The notes below the pieces were generated by a model that had not been told where the DNA came from, did no database searches, and saw only the letters and a list, made by a program, of their open reading frames with translations. This document shows positions 29,184 to 37,599 of a stretch of 64,000 nt of DNA, in pieces (the first letter of the stretch is position 1; every line of letters starts with the position of its first letter). The translations under genes were made by a program, and so were the position numbers. The stretch is from Zoogloea oleivorans (GTDB taxonomy: Bacteria > Pseudomonadota > Gammaproteobacteria > Burkholderiales > Rhodocyclaceae): assembly GCF_008107625.1 (NCBI RefSeq), contig NZ_SDKK01000001.1, positions 1,686 to 65,685 on the forward strand, given 5' to 3'.

Positions 29184-29753
29184 GTGAGCATCAAATCGGA
29201 CAATTGGATTCGCCGCATGTCGGAAGGCGATGCGCGAATGATCGAACCCTTTGCCCCGGAACTGGTGCGCCAGAACGACAGCGGCAAAATCGTCTCGTAT
29301 GGCACCTCGAGCTACGGCTACGATGTGCGTTGCGCCAACGAATTCAAGATATTTACCAACATCAACTCCACCATCGTCGACCCGAAGGCCTTCGATGAGC
29401 GCAACTTCGTCGATTTTGTCGGCGACGTGTGCATCATTCCGCCGAACTCCTTCGCTTTGGCACGGACGGTGGAGTATTTCCGCATCCCGCGCAACATTCT
29501 GACCGTGTGCCTCGGCAAGTCCACGTATGCCCGTTGCGGCATCATCGTGAACGTCACGCCGCTGGAGCCGGAATGGGAAGGTCACGTGACGCTGGAGTTC
29601 TCCAACACCACACCCTTGCCGGCCAAGATCTACGCCAACGAGGGCATCGCCCAGATGCTGTTCTTCGAGTCCGACGAGGTATGTCAAACCTCCTACAAGG
29701 ATCGGGGTGGTAAATATCTGGGACAGACTGGCGTTACCCTGCCGAAAATCTGA
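29184..29753 (+). CDS. dcd: Dcd, dCTP deaminase
   Basis: Encodes 189 aa from a GTG at 29184 preceded by CAGGGG. dCTP deaminase makes dUTP for the thymidylate pathway. The trimeric dUTPase-like fold is shown by '[13 protein letters not shown]', '[44 protein letters not shown]' (catalytic Glu in the EFSN/TPLEP region) and the C-terminal '[14 protein letters not shown]'. A TAGAAT box at 29147-29152 is a plausible -10. A strong hairpin follows the gene. Confidence 0.96.
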   Translation: MSIKSDNWIRRMSEGDARMIEPFAPELVRQNDSGKIVSYGTSSYGYDVRCANEFKIFTNINSTIVDPKAFDERNFVDFVGDVCIIPPNSFALARTVEYFRIPRNILTVCLGKSTYARCGIIVNVTPLEPEWEGHVTLEFSNTTPLPAKIYANEGIAQMLFFESDEVCQTSYKDRGGKYLGQTGVTLPKI

Positions 29754-29782
29754 AATACTCTGCAGTTAGAGTAGTACACCTC

Positions 29783-29825
29783 GGGCGGACTATGCGCAGC
29801 CACGCAAGTCCGCCCAAAGCTTTTT
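29783..29825 (+). terminator. Hairpin plus T-run after dcd
   Basis: Perfect 9-bp stem GGGCGGACT (29783-29791) with AGTCCGCCC (29807-29815), 15-nt loop, then AAAGC and five T residues. It fits a terminator for dcd; lying 43 bp before the decarboxylase start, it could alternatively attenuate read-through. Confidence 0.65.
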
Positions 29826-29867
29826 GTTGATCCGCCCGCGCTAAAAACGGGCATCGAGGAGCCGTGC

Positions 29868-32117
29868 ATGCAATTCAATTTTCCGGTCATCGTCATCGAC
29901 GAGGATTTTCGTTCGGAAAACACGTCCGGTCTGGGCATTCGCGCCCTGTCGGAAGCTATCGAGAAGGAAGGGCTGCAAGTCCTCGGCGTGACCAGTTATG
30001 GTGACGTGTCTTCCTTCGCCCAGCAGCAAAGCCGTGCTTCGGCCTTCATCCTGTCCATCGACGATGAAGAGTTTTCCTCGCTGGAAGCCACCGAAAAGGC
30101 GATTGCTGATCTGCGCGCCTTTGTTACCGAGATCCGTTTTCGCAACGAGGAAATCCCGATCTTCCTGTACGGCGAGACGCGCACCTCGCGGCACATCCCC
30201 AACGACGTGCTGCGCGAGTTGCACGGCTTCATCCACATGTTCGAGGACACGCCGGAGTTTGTGGCTCGCCACATCATCCGTGAAGCCAAGTCCTACCTGG
30301 ATTCCCTGCCGCCCCCGTTCTTCCGCGCGCTGACCCACTACGCTGCCGATGGCTCGTATTCGTGGCACTGCCCCGGTCACTCCGGTGGCGTGGCCTTCCT
30401 GAAGAGCCCGGTCGGCCAGATGTTCCACCAGTTCTTCGGCGAAAACATGCTGCGTGCCGACGTCTGCAACGCGGTGGATGAACTCGGTCAGCTGCTCGAC
30501 CACACCGGCCCGGTAGCCGCTTCCGAGCGCAACGCGGCGCGCATCTTCCACGCCGATCACCTGTACTTCGTCACCAACGGCACGTCCACTTCCAACAAGA
30601 TGGTGTGGCATTCGACGGTGGCGCCGGACGACATCGTGGTGGTGGACCGCAACTGTCACAAGTCGATCCTCCACTCGATCATCATGACCGGGGCGATTCC
30701 GGTGTTCCTGACGCCGACGCGCAACCACTTCGGCATCATCGGCCCGATTCCGCTCGAAGAATTTCAGCTCGACAACATCCGCCGCAAGATCGAAGCCAAC
30801 CCCTTCGCCCGTGCGGTGAAGGACAAGAAGCCGCGCATCCTGACCATTACCCAGTCCACCTACGACGGCATCCTCTACAACGTGGAAACCATCAAGGAGC
30901 TGCTGGACGGCGAGATCGACACCCTGCACTTTGACGAAGCCTGGCTGCCCCACGCCGCCTTCCACGACTTCTATGGCGACTACCACGCCATGGGGGCCGA
31001 CCGGCCGCGCTGCAGCGAGTCGATGGTCTTCTCGACCCAGTCCACCCACAAGCTGCTGGCGGGCTTGTCGCAGGCTTCACAGATCCTCGTGCAGGAATCC
31101 CAGACCCGCAAGCTCGACCGGGACATCTTCAACGAAGCCTACCTGATGCACTCGTCCACTTCGCCCCAGTACTCGATCATCGCCTCCTGCGACGTGGCGG
31201 CGGCGATGATGGAAGCCCCGGGCGGCACCGCGCTGGTCGAAGAATCCCTGGCCGAGGCCCTCGACTTCCGCCGCGCCATGCGCAAGGTGGATGAAGAATG
31301 GGGTGCCGACTGGTGGTTCAAGGTGTGGGGCCCCGATTACCTGGCCGAAGAAGGAATGGGCGAGCGTGAAGACTGGATGCTGCGTGATTCCGAGCGCTGG
31401 CACGGTTTCGGCAACATCGCGGCGGGCTTCAACATGCTCGACCCGATCAAGGCGACGATCATCACCCCGGGCCTGGATGTGGGCGGCGACTTCGCCGACG
31501 ACTTCGGCATTCCGGCGGCCATCGTCACCAAGTATCTGTCCGAGCATGGCGTCATCGTCGAAAAGACCGGCCTGTACTCCTTCTTCATCATGTTCACCAT
31601 CGGCATCACCAAGGGCCGCTGGAACACGCTGCTGACTGCGCTGCAGCAGTTCAAGGACGACTACGACAAGAACCAGCCCCTGTGGCGCGTGCTGCCGGAA
31701 TTCATCGCCAAGCATCCGCGTTACGAGCGCATCGGTTTGCACGACCTGTGCCAGCAGATCCACGACATCTACAAGCAGAACGACGTGGCTCGCCTGACCA
31801 CCGAGATGTACCTGTCGGACATGATTCCCGCGATGAAGCCGGCCGATGCCTTTTCCAAGATGGCCCACAGGGAAATCGAGCGCGTCGCCATCGACGATCT
31901 GGAAGGCCGCGTCACCAGCGTGCTGCTCACGCCCTACCCGCCGGGCATCCCGCTGCTGATCCCGGGCGAGTGCTTCAACAAGACCGTTGTCCAGTACCTG
32001 CGCTTTGCGCGGGAATTCAACGACCGCTTCCCCGGCTTCGAGACCGACGTGCATGGTCTGGTGAAGGAAGAGCGCGACGGGCGCATCCACTACTACGTGG
32101 ATTGCGTCAGGGGCTAA
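29868..32117 (+). CDS. Orn/Lys/Arg decarboxylase (CadA/LdcC/AdiA family)
   Basis: Encodes 749 aa. A PLP-dependent fold-type I decarboxylase with an N-terminal wing domain (1-130), the PLP domain with 'SWHCPGHSGGVAFLKSPVG', 'FVTNGTSTSNKMVWHS', 'LHFDEAWLPHAAFHDFYGDYHAMG' and the Schiff-base Lys in 'STQSTHKLLAGLSQ', and the C-terminal domain ('TPYPPGIPLLIPGE'). Lysine, arginine or ornithine could be the substrate; sequence alone does not decide. GAGGAG lies nine bases before the ATG. It is followed by a strong bidirectional terminator. No antiporter gene is adjacent, so a biosynthetic polyamine role seems more likely than acid resistance. Confidence 0.92.
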   Translation: MQFNFPVIVIDEDFRSENTSGLGIRALSEAIEKEGLQVLGVTSYGDVSSFAQQQSRASAFILSIDDEEFSSLEATEKAIADLRAFVTEIRFRNEEIPIFLYGETRTSRHIPNDVLRELHGFIHMFEDTPEFVARHIIREAKSYLDSLPPPFFRALTHYAADGSYSWHCPGHSGGVAFLKSPVGQMFHQFFGENMLRADVCNAVDELGQLLDHTGPVAASERNAARIFHADHLYFVTNGTSTSNKMVWHSTVAPDDIVVVDRNCHKSILHSIIMTGAIPVFLTPTRNHFGIIGPIPLEEFQLDNIRRKIEANPFARAVKDKKPRILTITQSTYDGILYNVETIKELLDGEIDTLHFDEAWLPHAAFHDFYGDYHAMGADRPRCSESMVFSTQSTHKLLAGLSQASQILVQESQTRKLDRDIFNEAYLMHSSTSPQYSIIASCDVAAAMMEAPGGTALVEESLAEALDFRRAMRKVDEEWGADWWFKVWGPDYLAEEGMGEREDWMLRDSERWHGFGNIAAGFNMLDPIKATIITPGLDVGGDFADDFGIPAAIVTKYLSEHGVIVEKTGLYSFFIMFTIGITKGRWNTLLTALQQFKDDYDKNQPLWRVLPEFIAKHPRYERIGLHDLCQQIHDIYKQNDVARLTTEMYLSDMIPAMKPADAFSKMAHREIERVAIDDLEGRVTSVLLTPYPPGIPLLIPGECFNKTVVQYLRFAREFNDRFPGFETDVHGLVKEERDGRIHYYVDCVRG

Positions 32118-32137
32118 CGGTTTCTGGGCTGGAATGC

Positions 32138-32170
32138 AAAAACGCCACGGCAAAAACCGTGGCGTTTTTT
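32138..32170. terminator. Bidirectional terminator between decarboxylase and folA
   Basis: A 13-bp perfect stem (32138-32150 with 32157-32169) around a 6-nt loop, with A-run on the left and T-run on the right. It can stop transcription from both sides. Confidence 0.9.
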
Positions 32171-32192
32171 GTAGGTCGGACTTCAGTCCGAC
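32171..32192 (+). repeat. Solitary REP with GTAG foot
   Basis: A single plus-oriented copy with GTAG in place of GTGG, immediately after the terminator T-run. It is the last REP in the window; none was found from here to 64,000. Confidence 0.88.
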
Positions 32193-32230
32193 TCCGCACG
32201 CTCAGCCCTTTGAGCCGGGATGAGTGTGAT

Positions 32231-32743
32231 CTATGCAGGGCCCGCGTTGCGACGTTCGTAGGTGACGAAGGCAAACGGCAGGCCGGATTCCGATACGCGG
32301 GCATCACGACTGACTTCCTGCCACTCCGCCCGGTCGAACGCCGGGAAGAACGCATCGCCAGCATAGTCGCGGTCGATTTCGGTCAGGATCAGCCGGTCGG
32401 CCAGCGGTAGGGCCTGACGATAGATTTCGGCGCCGCCGATCACGCAGGCGATCTCGGCGTTGCCGGCAGCAGCGACGGCCTTCGGCAGGCTGCCGACCAC
32501 CGCGCCGCCCTCCGCGTGGAAATCCGGGTTGCGGCTGACCACGATGTTGAGGCGCCCGGGCAGTGGCCGGAAGGCGTCGGGCAGGGATTCCCAGGTCTTG
32601 CGGCCCATGATCACCGGTTTGCCGCGGGTGGTTTCGCGGAAGAACTTCATGTCTTCCGGCAGGTGCCAGGGCAGCTTGTTGTCGATGCCGATGACGCCAC
32701 TGCGGGCGCAGGCGGCGACCAGGGCCAGAATGGGCTTGCTCAT
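32231..32743 (-). CDS. folA: FolA, dihydrofolate reductase
   Basis: Encodes 170 aa. DHFR signature '[40 protein letters not shown]' with the catalytic acidic residue in the LPEDM region, '[11 protein letters not shown]' and '[25 protein letters not shown]'. It reduces dihydrofolate formed by thymidylate synthase. The ATG overlaps the thyA stop by four bases (ATGA), so translation is coupled to thyA. A longer open frame upstream belongs to a shadow of thyA. Confidence 0.97.
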   Translation of the reverse strand: MSKPILALVAACARSGVIGIDNKLPWHLPEDMKFFRETTRGKPVIMGRKTWESLPDAFRPLPGRLNIVVSRNPDFHAEGGAVVGSLPKAVAAAGNAEIACVIGGAEIYRQALPLADRLILTEIDRDYAGDAFFPAFDRAEWQEVSRDARVSESGLPFAFVTYERRNAGPA

Positions 32744-33534
32744 ACCGCCACCGGCGCAGAGATGTGCGGGTGCGGGTCGTAGCCTTCGAGGGTGAAGTCG
32801 TCGATGCTGAAGGCGAACAGATCCTTTACCGCCGGGTTGATGCGCATCGTCGGCAGGGGACGCAGTTCGCGGGACAGTTGCAGCTGCGTCTGTTCCAGGT
32901 GGTTGGCGTAGAGGTGGCAGTCGCCGCCGGTCCACACGAAGTCGCCCGGCTCGTAGCCGCACACCTGCGCCACCATCATCGTCAGCAGGGCATACGAGGC
33001 GATGTTGAAGGGCACGCCGAGGAAGATGTCGGCACTGCGCTGGTAAAGCTGGCACGACAGCTTGCCGCCGGCCACATAGAACTGGAACAGGGCGTGGCAG
33101 GGCGGCAGGGCCATGCGGTCTACCTCGGCCGGGTTCCATGCCGAGATGATGTGGCGGCGCGAGTCCGGATTCTTCTTGAGGGCGTCGATGAGCAGGGCCA
33201 TCTGGTCGATGCTGCGTCCGTCCGGGCTTTCCCAGCGGCGCCATTGCTTGCCGTACACGGGGCCGAGTTCGCCGTTTTCGTCGGCCCACTCGTTCCAGAT
33301 CGAAACGCCGTTGTCTTTGAGGTACTTGATGTTGGTGTCGCCACGCAGGAACCACAGCAGCTCGTGGATGATCGAGCGGGTGTGGAGCTTTTTGGTGGTG
33401 AGCAGCGGAAAGCCTTCGGCGAGATCGAAGCGCATCTGCCAGCCGAAGACCGAGAGGGTGCCGGTGCCGGTGCGGTCGTCCTTGCGGTGGCCGCGTTCCG
33501 CCACGTGGCGCATGAGTTCGAGGTACTGGCGCAT
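32740..33534 (-). CDS. thyA: ThyA, thymidylate synthase
   Basis: Encodes 264 aa, exactly the E. coli length. '[19 protein letters not shown]', '[12 protein letters not shown]' with nucleophile Cys, '[20 protein letters not shown]' and 'GDCHLYANH' are present. It makes dTMP from dUMP and methylene-tetrahydrofolate. The start at 33534 (MRQYLELM) is chosen by length and homology; the open frame extends 25 codons further. First gene of the thyA-folA operon. Confidence 0.98.
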   Translation of the reverse strand: MRQYLELMRHVAERGHRKDDRTGTGTLSVFGWQMRFDLAEGFPLLTTKKLHTRSIIHELLWFLRGDTNIKYLKDNGVSIWNEWADENGELGPVYGKQWRRWESPDGRSIDQMALLIDALKKNPDSRRHIISAWNPAEVDRMALPPCHALFQFYVAGGKLSCQLYQRSADIFLGVPFNIASYALLTMMVAQVCGYEPGDFVWTGGDCHLYANHLEQTQLQLSRELRPLPTMRINPAVKDLFAFSIDDFTLEGYDPHPHISAPVAV

Positions 33535-33680
33535 GGCTGATAAAAAAGCAAAAAACAGGAGCGTGAGTTTACCTGATGGAGGTTTGCCCGGAAGGCGTGA
33601 TTTCCACACCTTGAGGGGGTGTGCGCCGACGGCCTACTGAGGGGTGCCCGTTGTGGGCTTTCATGGTGAAAAGCCCTTTG

Positions 33681-33689
33681 TGCTAAGAT
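33681..33689 (+). promoter_or_regulatory. Candidate extended -10 promoter (TGCTAAGAT)
   Basis: TGnTAAGAT matches an extended -10, 57 bp before the proposed start of the PilZ-like gene. No clear -35, which extended -10 promoters can do without. Confidence 0.4.
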
Positions 33690-33745
33690 TGTCTTTCGTT
33701 AGAAATTGTTTCAATGCGCTCGTCCCGGGAGGCGAAAAAGGATTT

Positions 33746-35209
33746 ATGGGGGTTGGTACGCAGGTTCACAATCCGCATCCGCTCCTGCAGCCCCAGACGT
33801 TGAGGCTGGCGCTGACCGAAATCGCCACAAATGCCGCGCCAACAGCCATTGTCGAGCTGATCCGCTGGCTTGACTCCTTCCAGTACGAAGCGGAACTGGA
33901 TGTTTCCGAGCTGGCCCGGCTGGTCGTCGCCCTCGATGAAGCCGCCCAGCCGCAGCTTCGGCAGGCCGCCGGCCTGTATCTTTCCAATGTGTTCGGATCC
34001 CGCAGCGTGCGCTACAAGGCGCTCGGACGGGATTTTTATGCCAGTCTCGGGCGTGCCTACGATCTCGTGCTGTCGGCACTGGCCAGCGATTTTTCCATCG
34101 CGCCGGGTGATCCGCTGCGCACTGAAATCCTGTTGCGCACGGTGCGCTCCGCCGCTGGCGAGATGAAATGGGCGGCTTTCGATTACCAGGATCTCGCGCC
34201 CGATGTGTGGCAGCGCGCGGGTGTGGCCTACCGTACCGCCCATGCCAGCGGCGCTCTGAATGCCCCGGTGAGCGTGCGTGAGGGGCGGGAAACCTTCTCG
34301 ACGATCAACCGCGAATTCGTGCGTCTGGTCGCCATGCACTGCGCCAGCCTGGACCAGTTGCCGCCGGATCGCATCGAAGCCGCCGACAAGCTCGTGCGTG
34401 TTTTGCAGCACTCCCTCCAGCTGAGCAATCAGCCGGCCAGCGGTACGCTCTTCACGCTCGATCTGGAGAGCCTGGCACGGCCCCGACGTTGCGTCAGTCT
34501 GCCCGACGACGTGCCGCAGACGGTTCGGTTTTTCCGTCCGGCCGATGCGGTGTCGATGCTTGGCGAACTCGATGTCAGCATGGAGGGAGAGGGGCTCGAT
34601 CCGTTGTTTGCCGGTCTCAGTGCCCCTTCCGTGTCGGCAGCGATTCGTCATTTGTCCCGTCAGTGGGCGGCGGTTCCGCCGATGCGTCAATGTCGGCGGC
34701 ATCGGGTCGATGGTGCGCTGGCGCTGGCCACCGGGCTGGGCTTCATACGTTCCTTGGTGTCGGGTGAGGCGTTGCTCCGCCCCGCGGCCGCCTGGTCCCT
34801 GCTGGATGCCAGTCGCAACGGTTTTGGTGTCTCTTCACCGGTGATGGATCCGGATATTTGCCGGGTGGGGGCGCTGGTGGGGGCTCACGTGGGCGAGACG
34901 GGACGGTGGGTGCTGGCGCTGGTACGGCGTGTTCGCTTCAGCGAGGCCGCAGGTGCGGCCGTCGGGCTGCAGACGGTTTCCAACGATCCGGTGCCGGCGC
35001 TGTTCGACGACGGCAGCCGCAGCTGGAGCGGCCTCCTGTGCGATCCGGTGGTACGAGGGCGTAGCGTGCGGGTGGCTTGCGAACCGGGGTTCATGCGCAG
35101 TGGCGGGCAGGTCTTCGCCAAGCTGGCTGCGCGGACGGTCAAGCTCGAACCCGGCAAGGTGATGATGAGCGGGCCGGGCTACCAGATCATCGGTTGCAGC
35201 GTGGTCTAG
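33746..35209 (+). CDS. Putative PilZ-domain protein with long helical N-terminal region
   Basis: Encodes 487 aa from the ATG at 33746. The first ~300 residues are predicted mainly helical ('LTEIATNAAPTAIVELIRWLDSFQYEAELDVSELARLVVALDEAAQPQLRQAAGLYL'-like), family unknown. In the last third, RQCRR (about 314-318) and DASRNGFGV (about 354-362) match the PilZ RxxxR and D/NxSxxG c-di-GMP binding motifs at the expected ~35-residue spacing, followed by a beta-rich C-terminus. So a divergent PilZ receptor is my inference. It has its own extended -10 candidate and a strong terminator, i.e. a single-gene unit. Confidence 0.7.
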   Translation: MGVGTQVHNPHPLLQPQTLRLALTEIATNAAPTAIVELIRWLDSFQYEAELDVSELARLVVALDEAAQPQLRQAAGLYLSNVFGSRSVRYKALGRDFYASLGRAYDLVLSALASDFSIAPGDPLRTEILLRTVRSAAGEMKWAAFDYQDLAPDVWQRAGVAYRTAHASGALNAPVSVREGRETFSTINREFVRLVAMHCASLDQLPPDRIEAADKLVRVLQHSLQLSNQPASGTLFTLDLESLARPRRCVSLPDDVPQTVRFFRPADAVSMLGELDVSMEGEGLDPLFAGLSAPSVSAAIRHLSRQWAAVPPMRQCRRHRVDGALALATGLGFIRSLVSGEALLRPAAAWSLLDASRNGFGVSSPVMDPDICRVGALVGAHVGETGRWVLALVRRVRFSEAAGAAVGLQTVSNDPVPALFDDGSRSWSGLLCDPVVRGRSVRVACEPGFMRSGGQVFAKLAARTVKLEPGKVMMSGPGYQIIGCSVV

Positions 35210-35244
35210 AAAAGTCCTGCTGGGCTGAGGTCAAACCCACTTTC

Positions 35245-35272
35245 AAGGGCCGGGAAAATCCCGGCCCTTTTT
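35245..35272 (+). terminator. Rho-independent terminator of the PilZ-like gene
   Basis: Perfect 10-bp stem (35245-35254 with 35260-35269), loop AAAAT, followed by T residues on the plus strand. It also lies at the end of the minus-strand sulfhydrylase gene but the T-run suits the plus strand. Confidence 0.85.
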
Positions 35273-35275
35273 GCA

Positions 35276-36561
35276 TTACACCGCCGCCAGTGCCTGGTCG
35301 AGGTCGGCCAGGATGTCGTCGATGTGCTCGATACCGATGGACAGGCGGACCATGTCTTCCGACACCCCGGCCTTGGCCATTTCGGCCGGCGACAACTGGC
35401 GGTGGGTGGTGTGGACGCCGGGTGGCAGGCGAGGCTCTTGCTGTCGCCGATGTTCACCAGGCGGGTGACCAGCTTGAGGGCGTCCTGGAAGCGGCCGCCG
35501 GCCGCCTTGCCGTCGCCGTCGGTGCTCTTCACGCCAAAGTTGAGGATGCCCGATGCGCGGCCGCCCATGTACTTCTGCACCAGCGGATAGTCGGGATGGT
35601 CGGGCAGGCCGGCGTAATTCACCCACGCCACCTTGGCGTGCTCCTTCAGGAATTCGGCCACTTTCAGGGTGCTTTCGCAGATGCGGTCCATGCGCAGGGG
35701 CAGCGTCTCGACACCCTGCAGGATCAGGAAGGCGTTGAAGGGGCTGATCGCGGCACCCATGTTGCGCAGGGGTACGACGCGGGCGCGACCGATGTAGGCG
35801 GCTGGGCCGAGGGCTTCGGTGTACACCACGCCGTGGTAGGAGACGTCGGGCTCGTTGAGGCGGCGGAAGCGCTCCTTGTGCTCGGCCCACGGGAACTTGC
35901 CGCTATCGACGATGATGCCGCCGATGGAGGTGCCGTGGCCGCCGAGATACTTGGTGAGCGAATGCACCACGATGTCGGCGCCATGTTCGATGGGCCGGCA
36001 CAGATAGGGCGAGGGTACGGTGTTGTCCACGATCAGCGGGATGCCGTGGGCGTGGGCGATGGCGGCCAGCGCCTCGAAATCGGTGATGTTGCCGAGTGGA
36101 TTGCCGACCGATTCGCAGAAGATGGCCTTGGTGCGTGCGTCGATCAGCGGGGCGAAGGAGGCCGGGTCGCGGTAGTCGGCAAAGCGCACGGTGATGCCGA
36201 TCTGCGGCAGCGTGTGGGCGAACAGGTTGTAGGTGCCGCCGTACAGCGTGGACGCCGAGACGATGTTGTCACCGGCTTCGGCGATGGTCTGGATCGAGTA
36301 GGTGATGGCCGCCATGCCGGAGGCCAGGGCGAGGCCGGCGATGCCGCCTTCCATGGCCGCCACCCGGGCTTCGAGCACCGCCTGGGTGGGGTTCATGATG
36401 CGGGTATAGATGTTGCCGGCCACCTTCAGGTCGAACAGATCGGCCCCGTGCTGGGTGTCGTCGAAGGCGTAGGAGGTGGTCTGGTAGATTGGTACGGCGA
36501 CAGCCTTGGTAGTCGGATCAGGGCTGTAGCCGCCGTGGACGGCGAGGGTTTCGATTTTCAT
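35276..36561 (-). pseudogene. metY: O-acetylhomoserine sulfhydrylase gene with a frameshift
   Basis: A PLP enzyme of the Cys/Met metabolism family, making homocysteine from O-acetylhomoserine and sulfide. Start ATG at 36561 behind AGGAG. 'ETLAVHGGYSPDPTTKAVAVPIYQTTSYAF', 'GDNIVSASTLYGGTYNLF', 'HGIPLIVDNT' and the PLP-lysine '[12 protein letters not shown]' are intact. After '[12 protein letters not shown]' the frame breaks at about 35411-35424: one frame runs to a nonsense tail, while the +1 alternative gives the conserved '[45 protein letters not shown]' and stops at 35276. Restoring one base gives 428 aa, the family length. Either a true mutation or a sequencing error in the GC-rich tract. 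Confidence 0.85.
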
Positions 36562-36667
36562 CGTGTTTTTCTCCTGGTTGAATGCGCACGGGAATCTGGC
36601 GACGGCATGGCGGACCTTGTTTTGACAGGGTTTTCCCTGTAGCCATTCCGGGAATCGCCACCTCCCC

Positions 36668-36673
36668 TTTATA
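36668..36673 (-). promoter_or_regulatory. Candidate -10 (TATAAA) for the sulfhydrylase gene
   Basis: On the minus strand TATAAA lies about 105 bp upstream of the ATG in an AT-rich patch; a poor -35 (TTGCGT) is 18 bp upstream. Evidence is compositional only. Confidence 0.3.
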
Positions 36674-36762
36674 TGATTGTTTGCTGATAATACGCAAAGT
36701 ACCGCGTTGCCGGCCCGGATTTTGGCGGGCATCAGCGGGACACAATAATAAGGAGGGGACAA

Positions 36763-37179
36763 ATGGAACTCAAAGGACGCAATGCGACCTGGCTTGAACT
36801 TGCCGTTGCGCCGCTATGGCGCTTTGGGCAGACCCGGATTCGCATTCACCGCCTGAGTGGCGGCCGTGAGCACTGCCTGGGTATCCGCGTCGATGAGCGC
36901 TGGTTGTGTGCCAATGATGGTCGCCTGACGGTCTTTGGTTGCCGCGCTTCGGCTGTGCGCTTTCTCGAACTGCTGCGTATTGACCAAGTGGATGACGGTG
37001 AAGCCTCCGACCTTCTCGCCAAGTGCGGTTGCGACGACGTGCAGTGTCTGCGCATGGGGGCCCGTGGCTTGCGCAGTTGCGACGGCGGCGTAAAGGCCCG
37101 GGGCCATGATGGTGAGCAACAGAACGTCATTCTGTCGCGTCCGTCGAGGGCAGGTTTCCGTACCGACCTCTTGCGCTGA
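36763..37179 (+). CDS. Hypothetical protein, 138 aa
   Basis: The ATG at 36763 is preceded by a near-perfect AAGGAGGGG, the strongest ribosome binding site in the region, which supports a real gene. The first ~95 residues ('LELAVAPLWRFGQTRIRIHRLSGGREHCLGIRVDERWLCANDGRLTVFGCRASAVRFLELLRID') look like a folded beta/alpha domain; the Arg/Gly-rich last ~40 residues look less natural and could be a shifted or decayed tail. No family recognised. It lies alone, upstream of the RHH-like gene by 420 bp. Confidence 0.6.
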   Translation: MELKGRNATWLELAVAPLWRFGQTRIRIHRLSGGREHCLGIRVDERWLCANDGRLTVFGCRASAVRFLELLRIDQVDDGEASDLLAKCGCDDVQCLRMGARGLRSCDGGVKARGHDGEQQNVILSRPSRAGFRTDLLR

Positions 37180-37599
37180 TCGACAGCTGCCAGCAGGCTT
37201 TCTGCTGGATTTCCATCTTTTCCACCCTCCTGGCCGTGGCGGTAATCCGTCCGGTCCGGGTTGGTTCGTTCCTCGCGCCGCCCTGCGCATTTGTCACTGA
37301 CGGTTATCGCTTCCGATGTCGGTTGTGGCCCGGTATGTCGTACCCATGCCATGATTTTGTGGGCTGTTTTGCCCTGTCCGTGGGCTTCTTCAACGATGCG
37401 GTGCAAGGTGGACTTGTCACGGTACGTTTTTCGCGCAAGAATAATACGGTATTACGCAATGGCGTGTTGTGGAGAGGCCGGAGGTGCTTGCGGTCCTGTT
37501 CTGCAAGGGCGGGGCGGGCAAGCCGGCATTCACCATGCAGCTGGCGCGTGAGGTGGACACACTGGTTGTGGAAGTAGTGAATCTGACAGGAGAAAAAGC
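37180..37599. other. 420-bp region with promoter candidate and a short overlapping reading frame
   Basis: Relatively T-rich. Several frames are open but none has a ribosome binding site and conserved-looking sequence. The last ~160 bp hold a frame (after the TAA at 37442, from a GTG at 37469) reading 'VERPEVLAVLFCKGGAGK...LAREVDTLVVEVVNLTGEKA' that ends in a TGA overlapping the ATG of the next gene. It could be a short leader peptide or the remnant of a gene. Confidence 0.4.
37414..37442 (+). promoter_or_regulatory. Candidate sigma-70 promoter upstream of the RHH-like gene
   Basis: TTGTCA (37414-37419), 17-bp spacer, AAGAAT (37437-37442). It would give a leader of about 150 nt containing the short reading frame just before 37600. 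Confidence 0.4.

Noticed and set aside
32744-33355. N-terminal extension of folA by about 200 codons
   Set aside because: The extension is thyA read in another frame. The real folA start is the ATG at 32743 that overlaps the thyA stop.
35222-35240. A degenerate REP after the PilZ-like gene
   Set aside because: GGGCTGAGGTCAAACCCAC resembles a half REP but differs at several positions and lacks the palindrome; not counted.
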